Assembly (NCBI RefSeq): GCF_006716785.1
Contig: NZ_VFPQ01000001.1
Location: 2,418,001 to 2,482,000 of the forward strand
From: Thermopolyspora flexuosa
Lineage (GTDB): Bacteria > Actinomycetota > Actinomycetes > Streptosporangiales > Streptosporangiaceae
Direction of reading: 5' to 3'
Length of the DNA stretch: 64,000 nucleotides
The translations under genes were made by a program, and so were the position numbers. Below the pieces are notes generated by a model, which made no database searches, was not told where the DNA came from, and saw only the letters and a list, made by a program, of their open reading frames with translations. This document shows, in pieces, positions 7,907 through 18,233 of this stretch (position 1 is its first letter; the number at the start of each line of letters is the position of its first letter).

Positions 7907-8745
7907 CCGACACGACCGTCACGGTGCCGACGGCGGCCCCGCCCGCCACCGCGCGGGGCGTGCGGGTACGCGGCCTGCGGCGCGCGTTCGGCGACCGGGA
8001 GGTGCTGCGCGGCGTGGACCTCGACCTCGCGCCCGGCGAGTTCGTCGCGCTGCTCGGCGCGAGCGGCTCGGGCAAGAGCACCCTGCTGCGCGCCGTCGCG
8101 GGCCTGGACACCGAGGCCACCGGCGAGCTCGACGTGCCCGAGCGGCGGGCCGTGGTCTTCCAGGAGCACCGCCTGCTGCCGTGGACCCGGGTGTGGCGGA
8201 ACGTCACGCTCGGCCTGACCGGCCGCGACCTGCGGGCCCGCGCCCTGCAAGCCCTGGAGGAGGTCGGGCTCGCCGCCCGCGCGGACGCCTGGCCGAGCAC
8301 CCTGTCCGGCGGCGAGTCCCAGCGCGTCGCCCTCGCCCGGGCCCTCGTCCGCACCCCCGAGCTGCTCCTCCTCGACGAGCCGTTCGGCGCGCTCGACGCG
8401 CTCACCCGGCTCAAGGCGCAGGGCCTCGTCGCCCGCCTGTGGCAGCGCCACCGGCCCGCCGTACTGCTCGTCACCCACGACGTGGAGGAGGCGCTGCTGC
8501 TGGCCGACCGGGCGCTCGTGCTCGCCGACGGGCGCATCGCCGAGGAGTTCGCCGTCGACATCGAACGGCCCCGGCCGGTCGACCACCCCCGCTTCACCGC
8601 CCTGCGCCGCCGGCTGCTCGCCGCCCTCGGCGTCGGCCCCGACCTCGGCGACCCACAGGACCACGCATCCCACGCCCACACGATCCCGCACCACACCCCA
8701 CAGGACGACCCACAGGACGACGCCGCACGGCAGGAGACACGATGA
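7903..8745 (+). CDS. ssuB: Sulfonate-type ABC transporter ATPase
   Basis: 280-aa nucleotide-binding subunit that powers the importer. Walker A GASGSGKST at 52-60, Q-loop VVFQEHRLLPW, signature LSGGESQRVALARAL, Walker B LLLDEPFGALD and switch histidine in LLVTHDVEEALLLADRALVL are all intact. The last 40 residues form a histidine- and aspartate-rich tail (DPQDHASHAHTIPHHTPQDD) unlike usual SsuB ends, of unknown role, possibly metal-binding. Overlaps both neighbours by ATGA, so translational coupling is expected. Confidence 0.9.
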   Translation: MTDTTVTVPTAAPPATARGVRVRGLRRAFGDREVLRGVDLDLAPGEFVALLGASGSGKSTLLRAVAGLDTEATGELDVPERRAVVFQEHRLLPWTRVWRNVTLGLTGRDLRARALQALEEVGLAARADAWPSTLSGGESQRVALARALVRTPELLLLDEPFGALDALTRLKAQGLVARLWQRHRPAVLLVTHDVEEALLLADRALVLADGRIAEEFAVDIERPRPVDHPRFTALRRRLLAALGVGPDLGDPQDHASHAHTIPHHTPQDDPQDDAARQETR

Positions 8746-10394
8746 CCCGACCCCTGGAACTCACCACCGACGTCCTCGTCATCGGCGGCGGCCCCGCCGC
8801 CACCTGGGCCGCGCTGAAGGCCGCCCAGGCGGGGGCGGACGTCGTCCTCGCCGACAAGGGCTACTGCGGCACCAGCGGCGCGGCCGCCTCCGCCGGGACC
8901 GGCATCTGGTACGTCGAGCCGGACCCCGAGGCCCGGGAGAAGGCGATGGCCTCCCGCGAGGCGCTCGGCGGCTACCTCGCCGACCGGCGCTGGATGGTCC
9001 GGGTGCTCGACCAGACCTACGCGGGGGTCAACGAGCTCGCCACCGCCGGTCGCTACCCGTTCCCGATCGTGGACGGCCGCCCGCTGCGCCGCGGCGTGCA
9101 GGGGCCCGAGTACATGCGCCGGATGCGCATCCTGGTACGGCGGGCCGGGGTGCGCATACTCGACCACAGCCCGGTCACCGAGCTGCTGGTGGCCGCGGAC
9201 GGCTCGGTGGCGGGCGCGGCCGGGCACCGGCTGCAGACGGACGAGCCGTACCGGGTGCGCGCGGCCGCGGTGGTGCTCGCCACCGGCGGGTGCGCGTTCC
9301 TGTCCGGCACGCTCGGCTGCCACGTCAACACCGGGGACGGCCACCTGATGGCCGCCGAGCTCGGCGCCGAGCTGTCCGGCATGGAGTTCTCCAACGCCTA
9401 CGCGATCGCCCCCGAGTTCACCACGCTCACCAAGACCGCCTACTACTCGTTCGCCACCTTCTACCGCGAGGACGGCTCGGTGCTCGAGGGCGCGGGCAGC
9501 ACCCGCGGCCGCTCGGTGATCGCCCGCGCGCTGCTGCGCGAGAAGGTGTACTGCGTGCTCGACCGGGCCGACGCCGAGACCCAGGCGAAGATGCGGCTCG
9601 GCCAGCCGAACTTCTTCCTCACCTTCGACCGGCTCGGCATCGACCCGTTCACCCAGCGCTTCCCGATCACGCTGCTGCTCGAGGGCACGGTGCGCGGCAC
9701 CGGCGGCATCCGCGTGGTCTCCGAGGACTGCGCCACCTCGGTCCCCGGCCTGTACGTCGCGGGCGACGCGGCCACCCGCGAGCTGATCTGCGGCGGGTTC
9801 ACCGGCGGCGGCAGCCACAACGCGGCGTGGGCGATCGCCTCCGGCGCCTGGGCCGGCCAGGGCGCGGCCCGGTACGCCGCCTCGCTCGGCCCCGCCGCCA
9901 ACCGGCGGCCCGCGACCGGCGCGGGCGGGGCGGGGCTGCGGCCCACCGGCGCCCCGGACCGGAACCTCGGGCACCGCGACGTGGTCGCCGCGGTGCAGGC
10001 CGAGGTGCTGCCGTACGACAAGAACTACCTGCGGCACGGGGACCGGCTCACCCCGGCGCTGGAGGCGCTGCACGGCGTGTGGCGCGAGGTGCGCGCCGGC
10101 CTGCACGGCACGGGCGCCGACGCGGTGCGCACCCGCCAGGCCGCGGCGATGACCGCGCACGCCCGGTGGATGTACACCGCGGCGCTGGCCCGCACCGAGT
10201 CGCGCGGCATGCACAAGCGCGAGGACTACCCGGACCAGGACCCGGCCTGGCGGCACCGGCTGCTCGTCGGCGGGCTCGACGAGCCGTGGACCCGGCCGGA
10301 CGAGGTCGCCCCGGTGGGGCCGGAGGAGTTCGCCGCGCTCGGCTCGCCCGGCCTCGCCGGCACCTCCGGCGCGTACCTGCGGGCGGCGTCATGA
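8742..10394 (+). CDS. AprA-like FAD-dependent oxidoreductase
   Basis: 550-aa flavoprotein of the fumarate reductase/succinate dehydrogenase/adenylylsulfate reductase superfamily. The FAD site opens as VLVIGGGPAATWAALKAA (12-30) and closes with VPGLYVAGDAATRELICGGFTGGG near 335-355. The helical C-terminal region with LARTESRGMHKREDYPDQDPAW matches the RTESRG segment of this family, seen also in AprA. Its partner is the next gene, a dicluster ferredoxin, as AprA pairs with AprB. No signal peptide. Being sandwiched between transporter subunits and their binding protein, it probably transforms the imported compound; the reaction is unknown. A true APS reductase is less likely because no sulfate-reduction genes accompany it. 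Confidence 0.75.
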   Translation: MTRPLELTTDVLVIGGGPAATWAALKAAQAGADVVLADKGYCGTSGAAASAGTGIWYVEPDPEAREKAMASREALGGYLADRRWMVRVLDQTYAGVNELATAGRYPFPIVDGRPLRRGVQGPEYMRRMRILVRRAGVRILDHSPVTELLVAADGSVAGAAGHRLQTDEPYRVRAAAVVLATGGCAFLSGTLGCHVNTGDGHLMAAELGAELSGMEFSNAYAIAPEFTTLTKTAYYSFATFYREDGSVLEGAGSTRGRSVIARALLREKVYCVLDRADAETQAKMRLGQPNFFLTFDRLGIDPFTQRFPITLLLEGTVRGTGGIRVVSEDCATSVPGLYVAGDAATRELICGGFTGGGSHNAAWAIASGAWAGQGAARYAASLGPAANRRPATGAGGAGLRPTGAPDRNLGHRDVVAAVQAEVLPYDKNYLRHGDRLTPALEALHGVWREVRAGLHGTGADAVRTRQAAAMTAHARWMYTAALARTESRGMHKREDYPDQDPAWRHRLLVGGLDEPWTRPDEVAPVGPEEFAALGSPGLAGTSGAYLRAAS

Positions 10395-10810
10395 TCGAGA
10401 TCGTCTCCCGGGAGCGGTGCATCGCCTGCGACCGCTGCGTCGAGGTCTGCCCGCGGAACGTGTTCGATCGGGGCGCGGACGGCGTGCCGGTGATCGCCCG
10501 CCAGGCCGACTGCCAGACCTGCTTCATGTGCGAGGCCTACTGCCCGGCCGACGCGCTGTTCGTCGCACCGCTCGCGCACCCGGCGCGGCCGGACTCCCCG
10601 CTGCGCGACGAGGACCGCCTCGCCGCCGCAGGGCTGCTCGGCAGCTACCGCCGCGAGATCGGCTGGGGGCGGGGCCGTACCCCGGGCGCGAGGTTCGCGG
10701 TCGGGCCCGAGCTCCCGGCCACACCGCCGCCGATCGTCACCACGGTCACCACCCGGACCGAGATCGGCGAAGGAATCGGAGACACGATCAGCGAAGAGGT
10801 GACGAGATGA
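10391..10810 (+). CDS. AprB-like ferredoxin with two [4Fe-4S] clusters
   Basis: 139-aa protein. Two cluster motifs are complete: CIACDRCVEVCP at about 10-21 and CQTCFMCEAYCP at about 41-52, together binding two [4Fe-4S] centres. A cysteine-free tail of roughly 85 residues follows, comparable to the AprB tail that embraces AprA, so it is probably the electron-carrying subunit of the preceding flavoprotein. ATGA overlaps on both sides give tight coupling with the flavoprotein and the binding protein. The acceptor or donor beyond it is not evident in this window. Confidence 0.8.
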   Translation: MIEIVSRERCIACDRCVEVCPRNVFDRGADGVPVIARQADCQTCFMCEAYCPADALFVAPLAHPARPDSPLRDEDRLAAAGLLGSYRREIGWGRGRTPGARFAVGPELPATPPPIVTTVTTRTEIGEGIGDTISEEVTR

Positions 10811-11814
10811 GGCTCCGCCGATCCCCCGCCGCGGTCGCGGCGGCGGTCGCCGCCCTGGTGGTCGCGCTCGCCGGGACGCTCACCGGATGCGGCACGGGCG
10901 AGCGGGCCGCCGCCGACGGCGGGAATGAAAGATTCACGCTGCGGATCGGGGTGATCGGCAGCGGGAACCGGCTCACCGGCCCGGTCGGATACCTGCACGA
11001 CCGGAACGCGCTGGTACCGCTGCTCGCCGAGGCCGGGGTGGCGGACATCACGGTGCACACCTTCCCCAACGGGCCCGACCTCAACCAGGCGCTCGTCGCC
11101 GGTGAGCTCGACCTCGCCACGTACGGCGACACGCCCGCGCTCGTCGCCCGCGGCGCGGGACAGCCCACCCGGCTCATCGCCCAGGCCCAGGTCGGCATGG
11201 ACGCGGGCATCGTGGCCAAGAAGCAGGGCGGGCCGCGCTCGCTGCAGGAGCTCGCCGGGCGCCGGATCGCCACGCAGACCGGCTCGTACATGCACCGCTA
11301 CCTGCTCGGCGCGCTGTCCGACGCGAAGGTGACGCCGAAGGAGATCGTGCACATCTACAGCTCCGACGTGGAGGCGGCGCTGGAGCGCGGCGACGTGGAC
11401 GCGGCCGCGGTCCCGGCGGCGAACGTCGAGGCGCTGCGCGCCAAGGGCTACCCGGTGATCGACTCGCTCGCCGAGGACCACCCCGCCTACCGGGGCACCT
11501 CGGCCACCGTGGTCACCGACGCGTTCCTCGAGGCGCGGCCCGGCTTCGTCAAGGTCTGGCAGGCGGCCCAGGTCGAGGCCACCCGGCGGGCCAAGGCGAA
11601 CTGGGACGACTACCTGTCGTTCGCGGTCAAGGTCGGCGGCTTCCCGCCGGAGATCGTGCGCAGGACCACGCTGGCCGAGCAGCTGCCGGACACGCCGTTC
11701 ACCGAGGAGGGCCTGACCCTGCTCGAGGGCACCAAGCGGTTCCTCGTGGAGCAGGGGTTCGTGCGCAGGGACTTCGCCATCGACGACTGGATCGCCCCCG
11801 GCGCGCGCGGCTGA
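10807..11814 (+). CDS. ABC transporter substrate-binding lipoprotein, SsuA/TauA type
   Basis: 335-aa lipoprotein. The signal segment ends in a lipobox LTGC with C28 as the lipidated residue. The mature part (LRIGVIGSGNR..., GELDLATYGDTPALVARGAGQPTRLIAQ, SLQELAGRRIATQTGSYMHRYLLGAL) matches the periplasmic-binding fold of aliphatic sulfonate/taurine/nitrate receptors. It is the last gene of the unit, joined by ATGA to the ferredoxin gene; placing the receptor at the 3' end after two enzyme genes is unusual. A strong terminator follows 16 bases after the stop. Confidence 0.85.
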   Translation: MRLRRSPAAVAAAVAALVVALAGTLTGCGTGERAAADGGNERFTLRIGVIGSGNRLTGPVGYLHDRNALVPLLAEAGVADITVHTFPNGPDLNQALVAGELDLATYGDTPALVARGAGQPTRLIAQAQVGMDAGIVAKKQGGPRSLQELAGRRIATQTGSYMHRYLLGALSDAKVTPKEIVHIYSSDVEAALERGDVDAAAVPAANVEALRAKGYPVIDSLAEDHPAYRGTSATVVTDAFLEARPGFVKVWQAAQVEATRRAKANWDDYLSFAVKVGGFPPEIVRRTTLAEQLPDTPFTEEGLTLLEGTKRFLVEQGFVRRDFAIDDWIAPGARG

Positions 11815-11830
11815 CCGCGGGCGACCGGCC

Positions 11831-11866
11831 ACGACCCCGCGGGGACGGGCGTCCCCGCGGGGTCGT
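11831..11866 (+). terminator. Strong terminator of the sulfur-type operon
   Basis: Perfect 16-bp inverted repeat: ACGACCCCGCGGGGAC (11831-11846), loop GGGC, then its exact complement (11851-11866), 16 bases after the binding-protein stop. No U tract follows. Confidence 0.85.
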
Positions 11867-12050
11867 GCGCGTTCCTCCCCGGTGCCACCCCGCCCACCCG
11901 GCCGCGGAGGCCGCCGCGCGGCGCGCGCCGCTCGCGGTGCGTCCCGGGCCGTACACTGATCGGTATGCGCACTCCCGACTGACCGCCGGCGTCCCCTCGT
12001 CCCCCTATGCCGTCCCCGCCTTTTCCCCTCGCCCGGGAGTGTCCACCGTC

Positions 12051-13649
<1,599 letters not shown>

Positions 13650-13764
13650 TCTCGTTTTTATCGGGTACGGATCTTTTCCCGTCGAGTGGGTAGCCGATCC
13701 GGCTGAAATGACTGATCATGGGCGTGAGTAACGCTGCGGAAGTCCGGCACTACAGGAGGTACTC

Positions 13765-13986
13765 GTGGCCGAGACCCTGAAGAAAGGCACCCGGGTGACC
13801 GGTGCCGACCGCGAAAAGCTGGCCGCCGATCTGAAGAAGCGCTACGCCGCCGGCGAGTCGATCCGTGCCCTCGCCGCCTCTACCGGGCGGTCGTACGGGT
13901 TCATCCACCGCATCCTCAGCGAGTCGGGTGTCACCTTGCGGGGGCGCGGCGGGGCCACCCGGGGCAAGTCGAAGCAGCAGCGCTGA
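13765..13986 (+). CDS. Small helix-turn-helix DNA-binding protein
   Basis: 73-aa basic protein. Residues 32-57 (GESIRALAASTGRSYGFIHRILSESG) form a helix-turn-helix resembling a resolvase/Hin-type HTH; the C-terminus is glycine- and lysine-rich. This short protein is widespread in actinomycetes; its targets are not known to me. GTG start with an excellent Shine-Dalgarno sequence AGGAGGT at 13754-13760, suggesting high expression. It stands alone between the ABC-F gene and the crotonase gene. Confidence 0.85.
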   Translation: MAETLKKGTRVTGADREKLAADLKKRYAAGESIRALAASTGRSYGFIHRILSESGVTLRGRGGATRGKSKQQR

Positions 13987-14137
13987 CGCCGCAAGGCGCT
14001 ACCGCAGCAGCCCCTCCGTCCCGTCCACGCCGCACCGGCCAGGCCACTAGAACCTGATTCTGGTGAGCCGGTAGGCTCGGGCGCGACGAGGGTCCGATCG
14101 GGGGAGAAGCGGGACCCGGACACGGATGGAGCGGGCG

Positions 14138-14980
14138 ATGACGGAAGCGGATCTTGGGGGGAGCGCGGCGATCTCCGCGGACCGGCTCGCGGAGATCGGA
14201 CTGCGATACGAGATGGACGGCGAGATCGCGACGATCACGCTGAACCGCCCGGAGAAGCGGAACGCGCAGACGTTCGCGACCTGGGCGGGGCTGGCCGCGA
14301 TCGGAGAGAACCTGCCGGAGGGGATACGGGTCGTCGTGATCCGAGGTGAGGGGCCGTCCTTCTCAGCAGGCCTCGACCTGGCCATGTTGGGGGCACCACC
14401 GGGGGGTGATGACGGGGCGCGCACCGACGGACTGACGCTCGCCTCGGCCGCCACCCTCGACGACGCGACGCTCGAACGGCGCATCGCCGAGGCTCAACGC
14501 GGGTTCCTGTGGCTGCGGCGGCCCGAGATCGTCTCGATCGCCGCGGTTCAGGGGCATGCGATCGGCGCGGGCTTCCAGCTCGCCCTCGCGTGCGACATGC
14601 GAGTGCTCGCCGACGACGCCAAGCTGTGCATGAAGGAGCCCGCCCTGGGCCTGGTCCCCGACCTGACCGGCACCAAGCCGCTGGTGGACATCGTCGGGGT
14701 GTCGAGGGCGATCGAGCTGTGTCTCACCGCGCGCACCGTGGACGCGGCCGAGGCGGCCCGGCTCGGCCTCGCCGAGCGCGTCGTGCCGCGCGCCGAACTC
14801 GACAAGGCGGTCGCCGACCTTGCCGCGGCCGTGCTCGCCACCGACCGCGGCGCGGCGATCGCGACGAAGCGGCTGCTCCAGGGGGCGCCGGGGAGAACCC
14901 TCGAGGAACAGGCCGCGGCCGAACGCCGCGAGCAGGTCACCCGGCTGAGGACGCTGTTCGCGGCGCTGGGCTCCGGCTGA
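14138..14980 (+). CDS. Enoyl-CoA hydratase/isomerase family protein
   Basis: 280-aa crotonase-fold enzyme acting on an acyl-CoA, typically hydration of 2-trans-enoyl-CoA in fatty acid breakdown. The two oxyanion-hole segments are GEGPSFSAGLDL and QGHAIGAGFQLALACDMRVL. The usual catalytic glutamate positions read MKEPALGLVPDLTGT, with E before PALG matching the typical second glutamate. An insert (GAPPGGDDGARTDGL) precedes the second half. The ATG at 14138 is preferred over one at 14126 because GGAG lies 6 bases before it. The substrate cannot be assigned; no other fatty-acid degradation genes are adjacent. Confidence 0.85.
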   Translation: MTEADLGGSAAISADRLAEIGLRYEMDGEIATITLNRPEKRNAQTFATWAGLAAIGENLPEGIRVVVIRGEGPSFSAGLDLAMLGAPPGGDDGARTDGLTLASAATLDDATLERRIAEAQRGFLWLRRPEIVSIAAVQGHAIGAGFQLALACDMRVLADDAKLCMKEPALGLVPDLTGTKPLVDIVGVSRAIELCLTARTVDAAEAARLGLAERVVPRAELDKAVADLAAAVLATDRGAAIATKRLLQGAPGRTLEEQAAAERREQVTRLRTLFAALGSG

Positions 14981-15056
14981 GAGCGGGCCGTACCGTGACG
15001 CCCGGCGCGCCGCAGGCCGCCGGGCGGGGCCGGCATGTGCCCGTCACGGCCCGCTC
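14981..15056 (+). terminator. Long hairpin immediately after the crotonase gene
   Basis: GAGCGGGCC (14981-14989) pairs with GGCCCGCTC (15048-15056) and GTGACG (14995-15000) with CGTCAC (15042-15047), with a five-base bulge between them; inside, CCCGGCG (15001-15007) pairs with CGCCGGG (15018-15024). It begins at the base after the stop codon. Confidence 0.6.
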
Positions 15057-15425
15057 CCGACCTTTCCGCGAGCGGGTGTGCGCTGCCGATCCAGGGCGAT
15101 CCGGGGACGTTGCCGTGCCCGTCGACCGCCGCTCGACCGCCGCTCCACGGGCACTCGACCGCCGGTCGACCACCGATACGGCGGCGCTCCGGTTCGCGAC
15201 ACGCACCGCGCCCCGAGGGCGCGGTGCCGCGGCCCGGCCCGTGATCCGGCCGGGCGCGCCGCCGTGCGCCGGTGACCGCCGCCCGGCCTCCCGTGACCTG
15301 GGGGTCGCCCCCTCCGGATACCGTGGGCAGCGTCGGCGTGTTCGCCGTACCGTGGTCCGCCGCCCGAGGGCGGACGACCCGGACCGGCCGACGTCCTGCG
15401 ATCCGGTGGGGAGGAACGACCGCGA
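15057..15425. other. Intergenic region upstream of the ABC exporter
   Basis: No gene recognised. Bases 15119-15175 carry imperfect short direct repeats of the unit CTCGACCGCCG. GGAGG about 10 bases before 15426 is the ribosome binding site of the exporter gene. No clear promoter seen. Confidence 0.4.
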
Positions 15426-17324
15426 ATGGCGATGTTGGGGGAGGGCTTCAGCCCGAGGGTGATGCGCACGCTCCGGCGGGACAGTTCCGTGACCAAGGAG
15501 CGGCTCTCACCCGGCATCGTCCGCCGCATCGCCCGCTACGCCCGGCCGTACCGGTGGCAGATCGCGGCCTTCCTCGCGGTCGTCGTGCTCGACGCGATCG
15601 TGGTGATCGCCAACCCGCTGCTGCTGAAGGCGATCATCGACCAGGGCATCATCGCGGGCAGCGCCGGCGTGGTCATCGGGCTCTCCCTCGCCGTGGCCGC
15701 GCTCGCCGTGGTCGATGCCGCGCTGGGGATCGCCGACCGGTGGTTCTCCGCGCGCATCGGCGAGGGGCTCATCTACGACCTGCGCACCGAGGTGTTCGAC
15801 CACGTCCAGCGCATGCCGGTCGCGTTCTTCATGCGCACCCAGACCGGGGCGCTGGTCTCCCGGCTCAACACCGACGTGATCGGCGCCCAGCGCGCGCTCA
15901 CCACCACGCTCTCCTCGGTGGTCTCCAACGTGATCACCCTCGCCCTCGTGCTCGGCACGATGCTCGTGCTGTCCTGGCAGGTCACGCTGGTGGCGCTGGT
16001 GCTGCTGCCGATCTTCGTGCTGCCCGCCAAGTGGGTCGGGCGGCGCATGTCGCGGCTGAGCCGCGAGCAGATGGAGCTCGACGCCGAGATGAGCTCGGTG
16101 ATGACCGAGCGGTTCAACGTCTCCGGCGCGATGCTCGCCAAGCTGTACGGCCGGCCGGAGGACGAGGCCGCGCACTTCGCCGAGCGGGCCGCGCGGGTCC
16201 GCGACGTCGGCGTCGTCTACGGCATGTACGGCGCGTTCTTCCGCATCGCGCTCGGCCTGCTCGCCGCGCTCGCCACCGCCCTCGTCTACGGCGTGGGCGG
16301 GGTGCTCGTGGTGGACGGCGCGTTCCAGCTCGGCACCCTGGTCGCGCTCGCCGCCATGCTCATGCGGCTGTACGGCCCGCTCACCAGCCTGTCGAACGTG
16401 CACGTCGACGTGATGACCGCGCTGGTCAGCTTCGACCGGGTGTTCGAGGTGCTCGACCTGCAGCCGATGGTCGCCGAGCGGCCCGGGGCCCGGCCGGTGC
16501 CGGACGGGCCGGTCACGATCGAGTTCGACGGGGTGAGCTTCCGCTACCCGTCGGCCGAGGAGGTGTCGCTCGCCTCGCTGGAGGCGGTCGCCCGCCCCGG
16601 CACCGCCCCGAACCGCCAGGTGCTGCACGAGGTGTCGTTCACCGCCCGGCCGGGCGAGCTGGTCGCGCTCGTCGGGCACTCGGGCGCGGGCAAGACCACG
16701 ATCACCGCGCTGGTGTCCCGGCTGTACGACGTGACCGGCGGCGCGGTGCGGCTCAACGGCCTCGACGTGCGGGACGCCACCCTCGACTCGCTGCGCGAGA
16801 CGATCGGGGTGGTCACCCAGGACGCCCACCTGTTCCACGACACGATCCGGGCGAACCTGCGCTACGCCCGCCCCGGCGCCACCGAGGGGGAGATGTGGGA
16901 GGCGCTGCGCGCCGCGCAGATCGCCGACCTCGTCGCCGGGCTGCCGGACGGGCTCGACACCGTGGTCGGCGACCGCGGCCACCGCCTGTCCGGCGGCGAG
17001 AAGCAGCGCATCGCCCTCGCCCGGCTGCTGCTGAAGGCCCCCCGCGTGGTGGTGCTCGACGAGGCGACCGCGCACCTGGACTCCGAGTCCGAGGCCGCGG
17101 TGCAGAAGGCGCTCAAGACCGCGCTCGCCGGCCGTACCTCGATCGTGATCGCGCACCGGCTCTCCACGATCCGCGAGGCCGACCTCATCCTCGTGGTCGA
17201 GGAGGGCCGCGTCGTCGAGCGCGGCACGCACGAGGAGCTGCTCGCCAAGGGCGGCGCGTACGCCGAGCTGTACCGCACCCAGTTCGAGCAGCAGGGCCGC
17301 CCCGGCGGTCAGGCGGTCAGATAG
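15426..17324 (+). CDS. ABC exporter, fused membrane and ATPase domains
   Basis: 632-aa half-transporter that dimerises to pump a lipid, drug or peptide out of the cell. Residues 35-330 carry six membrane helices (IAAFLAVVVLDAIVVI through LGTLVALAAMLMRLYG). The ATPase domain follows: Walker A GHSGAGKTT, Q-loop GVVTQDAHLF, signature LSGGEKQRIALARLL, Walker B VVVLDEATAHLD, H-loop IVIAHRLSTI. A short insert (EEVSLASLEAVARPGTAPNRQ) sits before Walker A. GGAGG precedes the ATG. The substrate is unknown. Its 3' end overlaps the convergent sulfotransferase gene by 16 bases. Confidence 0.92.
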   Translation: MAMLGEGFSPRVMRTLRRDSSVTKERLSPGIVRRIARYARPYRWQIAAFLAVVVLDAIVVIANPLLLKAIIDQGIIAGSAGVVIGLSLAVAALAVVDAALGIADRWFSARIGEGLIYDLRTEVFDHVQRMPVAFFMRTQTGALVSRLNTDVIGAQRALTTTLSSVVSNVITLALVLGTMLVLSWQVTLVALVLLPIFVLPAKWVGRRMSRLSREQMELDAEMSSVMTERFNVSGAMLAKLYGRPEDEAAHFAERAARVRDVGVVYGMYGAFFRIALGLLAALATALVYGVGGVLVVDGAFQLGTLVALAAMLMRLYGPLTSLSNVHVDVMTALVSFDRVFEVLDLQPMVAERPGARPVPDGPVTIEFDGVSFRYPSAEEVSLASLEAVARPGTAPNRQVLHEVSFTARPGELVALVGHSGAGKTTITALVSRLYDVTGGAVRLNGLDVRDATLDSLRETIGVVTQDAHLFHDTIRANLRYARPGATEGEMWEALRAAQIADLVAGLPDGLDTVVGDRGHRLSGGEKQRIALARLLLKAPRVVVLDEATAHLDSESEAAVQKALKTALAGRTSIVIAHRLSTIREADLILVVEEGRVVERGTHEELLAKGGAYAELYRTQFEQQGRPGGQAVR

Positions 17325-18202
17325 CCGAGCCGGGTGAGCTCCTCGCGGGCCACCTTCTCCACGAGCCTGCGGTCGTCGGGCCGCAGCCGCCTGCGCCACG
17401 CCCCGACGCGCGGCTGCGTGCCGCCGAGCAGCGCCACCGCCGAGACCCGGGTCTCCAGGAACGCCGACAGCCGCTCGGCCGCCGCGTACGGCGAGGCCAC
17501 CATCTCCTCGTAGCGCAGGGTGAGCAGCTGGTCGGTGGACAGCTCGCGGCGCAGCCGGGCGCTGAGCCGTACCGCGCTGCGCCAGCGCAGCGCGCACTTG
17601 CCCGCCGCGGGCATCGCCTGCCAGCGGTCGCGGTTCCTGGCCGAGTTGATGCCGAAGAACGGGTTGGGGAACTCCGCCTCCTCACCGAGCATGCCGGGCT
17701 TGAACCAGGCCATGCACGCGGGGTCGGCGAGCATGTCGGCGACCACGTCGCGGCCGTCCCGGATCACCTGCACGAACCGGGCGTCCGGGAACGCCTGCAG
17801 CAGCACCGGGGCGCTGTAGATGAGGTCGGGGTTGGCGTCGCCGAACCGGGTCACCTCCTCCGGGGTGGCGCACAGCGTGGCCCCCACCAGCCCGCCCGCC
17901 TCCCGGCAGGCGGGGGAGCAGTCGGCGCACGCGCCCGGCACCATGCGCCACGCCTCGGCGAACACGTCGCGCAGCACCCGGGCCGGCCCGCCCGCCTGGC
18001 CGCGCATGATCGACGGCCGCCGCGCGAACGCGTACACCACCCGCGACACGTCGGGCCGCCCCATGGTGATGTGCATCCCCGGGGACCGCTTGAGGGCGCG
18101 CCCGATCAGGTCCGCGCCGGAGTGCGGGGCGGCGAGCACGAACACCGGGCGCTGGACCTTGATGCCGTTGACCACGAGGATGACGTGGGTCGGAGGTCGC
18201 AT
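17309..18202 (-). CDS. Sulfotransferase family protein
   Basis: 297-aa protein with the P-loop-like PAPS-binding elements of sulfotransferases: 5'-phosphosulfate loop PVFVLAAPHSGADLIGRAL (near 20) and 3'-phosphate motif RFVQVIRDGRDVVADML (near 150), so it probably moves sulfate from PAPS to an acceptor. LTLRYEEMVASPYAAAERLSAFL and the arginine-rich C-terminus are also typical. A cluster of cysteines (ACADCSPACREAGG) in the middle is unusual. The ATG at 18202 is where family similarity starts; upstream sequence overlaps the sirtuin gene. Divergent from the sirtuin with about 31 bases between starts. The acceptor is unknown. Confidence 0.8.
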   Translation of the reverse strand: MRPPTHVILVVNGIKVQRPVFVLAAPHSGADLIGRALKRSPGMHITMGRPDVSRVVYAFARRPSIMRGQAGGPARVLRDVFAEAWRMVPGACADCSPACREAGGLVGATLCATPEEVTRFGDANPDLIYSAPVLLQAFPDARFVQVIRDGRDVVADMLADPACMAWFKPGMLGEEAEFPNPFFGINSARNRDRWQAMPAAGKCALRWRSAVRLSARLRRELSTDQLLTLRYEEMVASPYAAAERLSAFLETRVSAVALLGGTQPRVGAWRRRLRPDDRRLVEKVAREELTRLGYLTA

Positions 18203-18233
18203 AAGTGAGGCCAAGTCTGACACCCTTTGCGAC

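Noticed and set aside
15119-15175. Short direct repeats of CTCGACCGCCG
   Set aside because: Imperfect, few copies, no spacer regularity; probably random in GC-rich non-coding DNA, not a CRISPR array.
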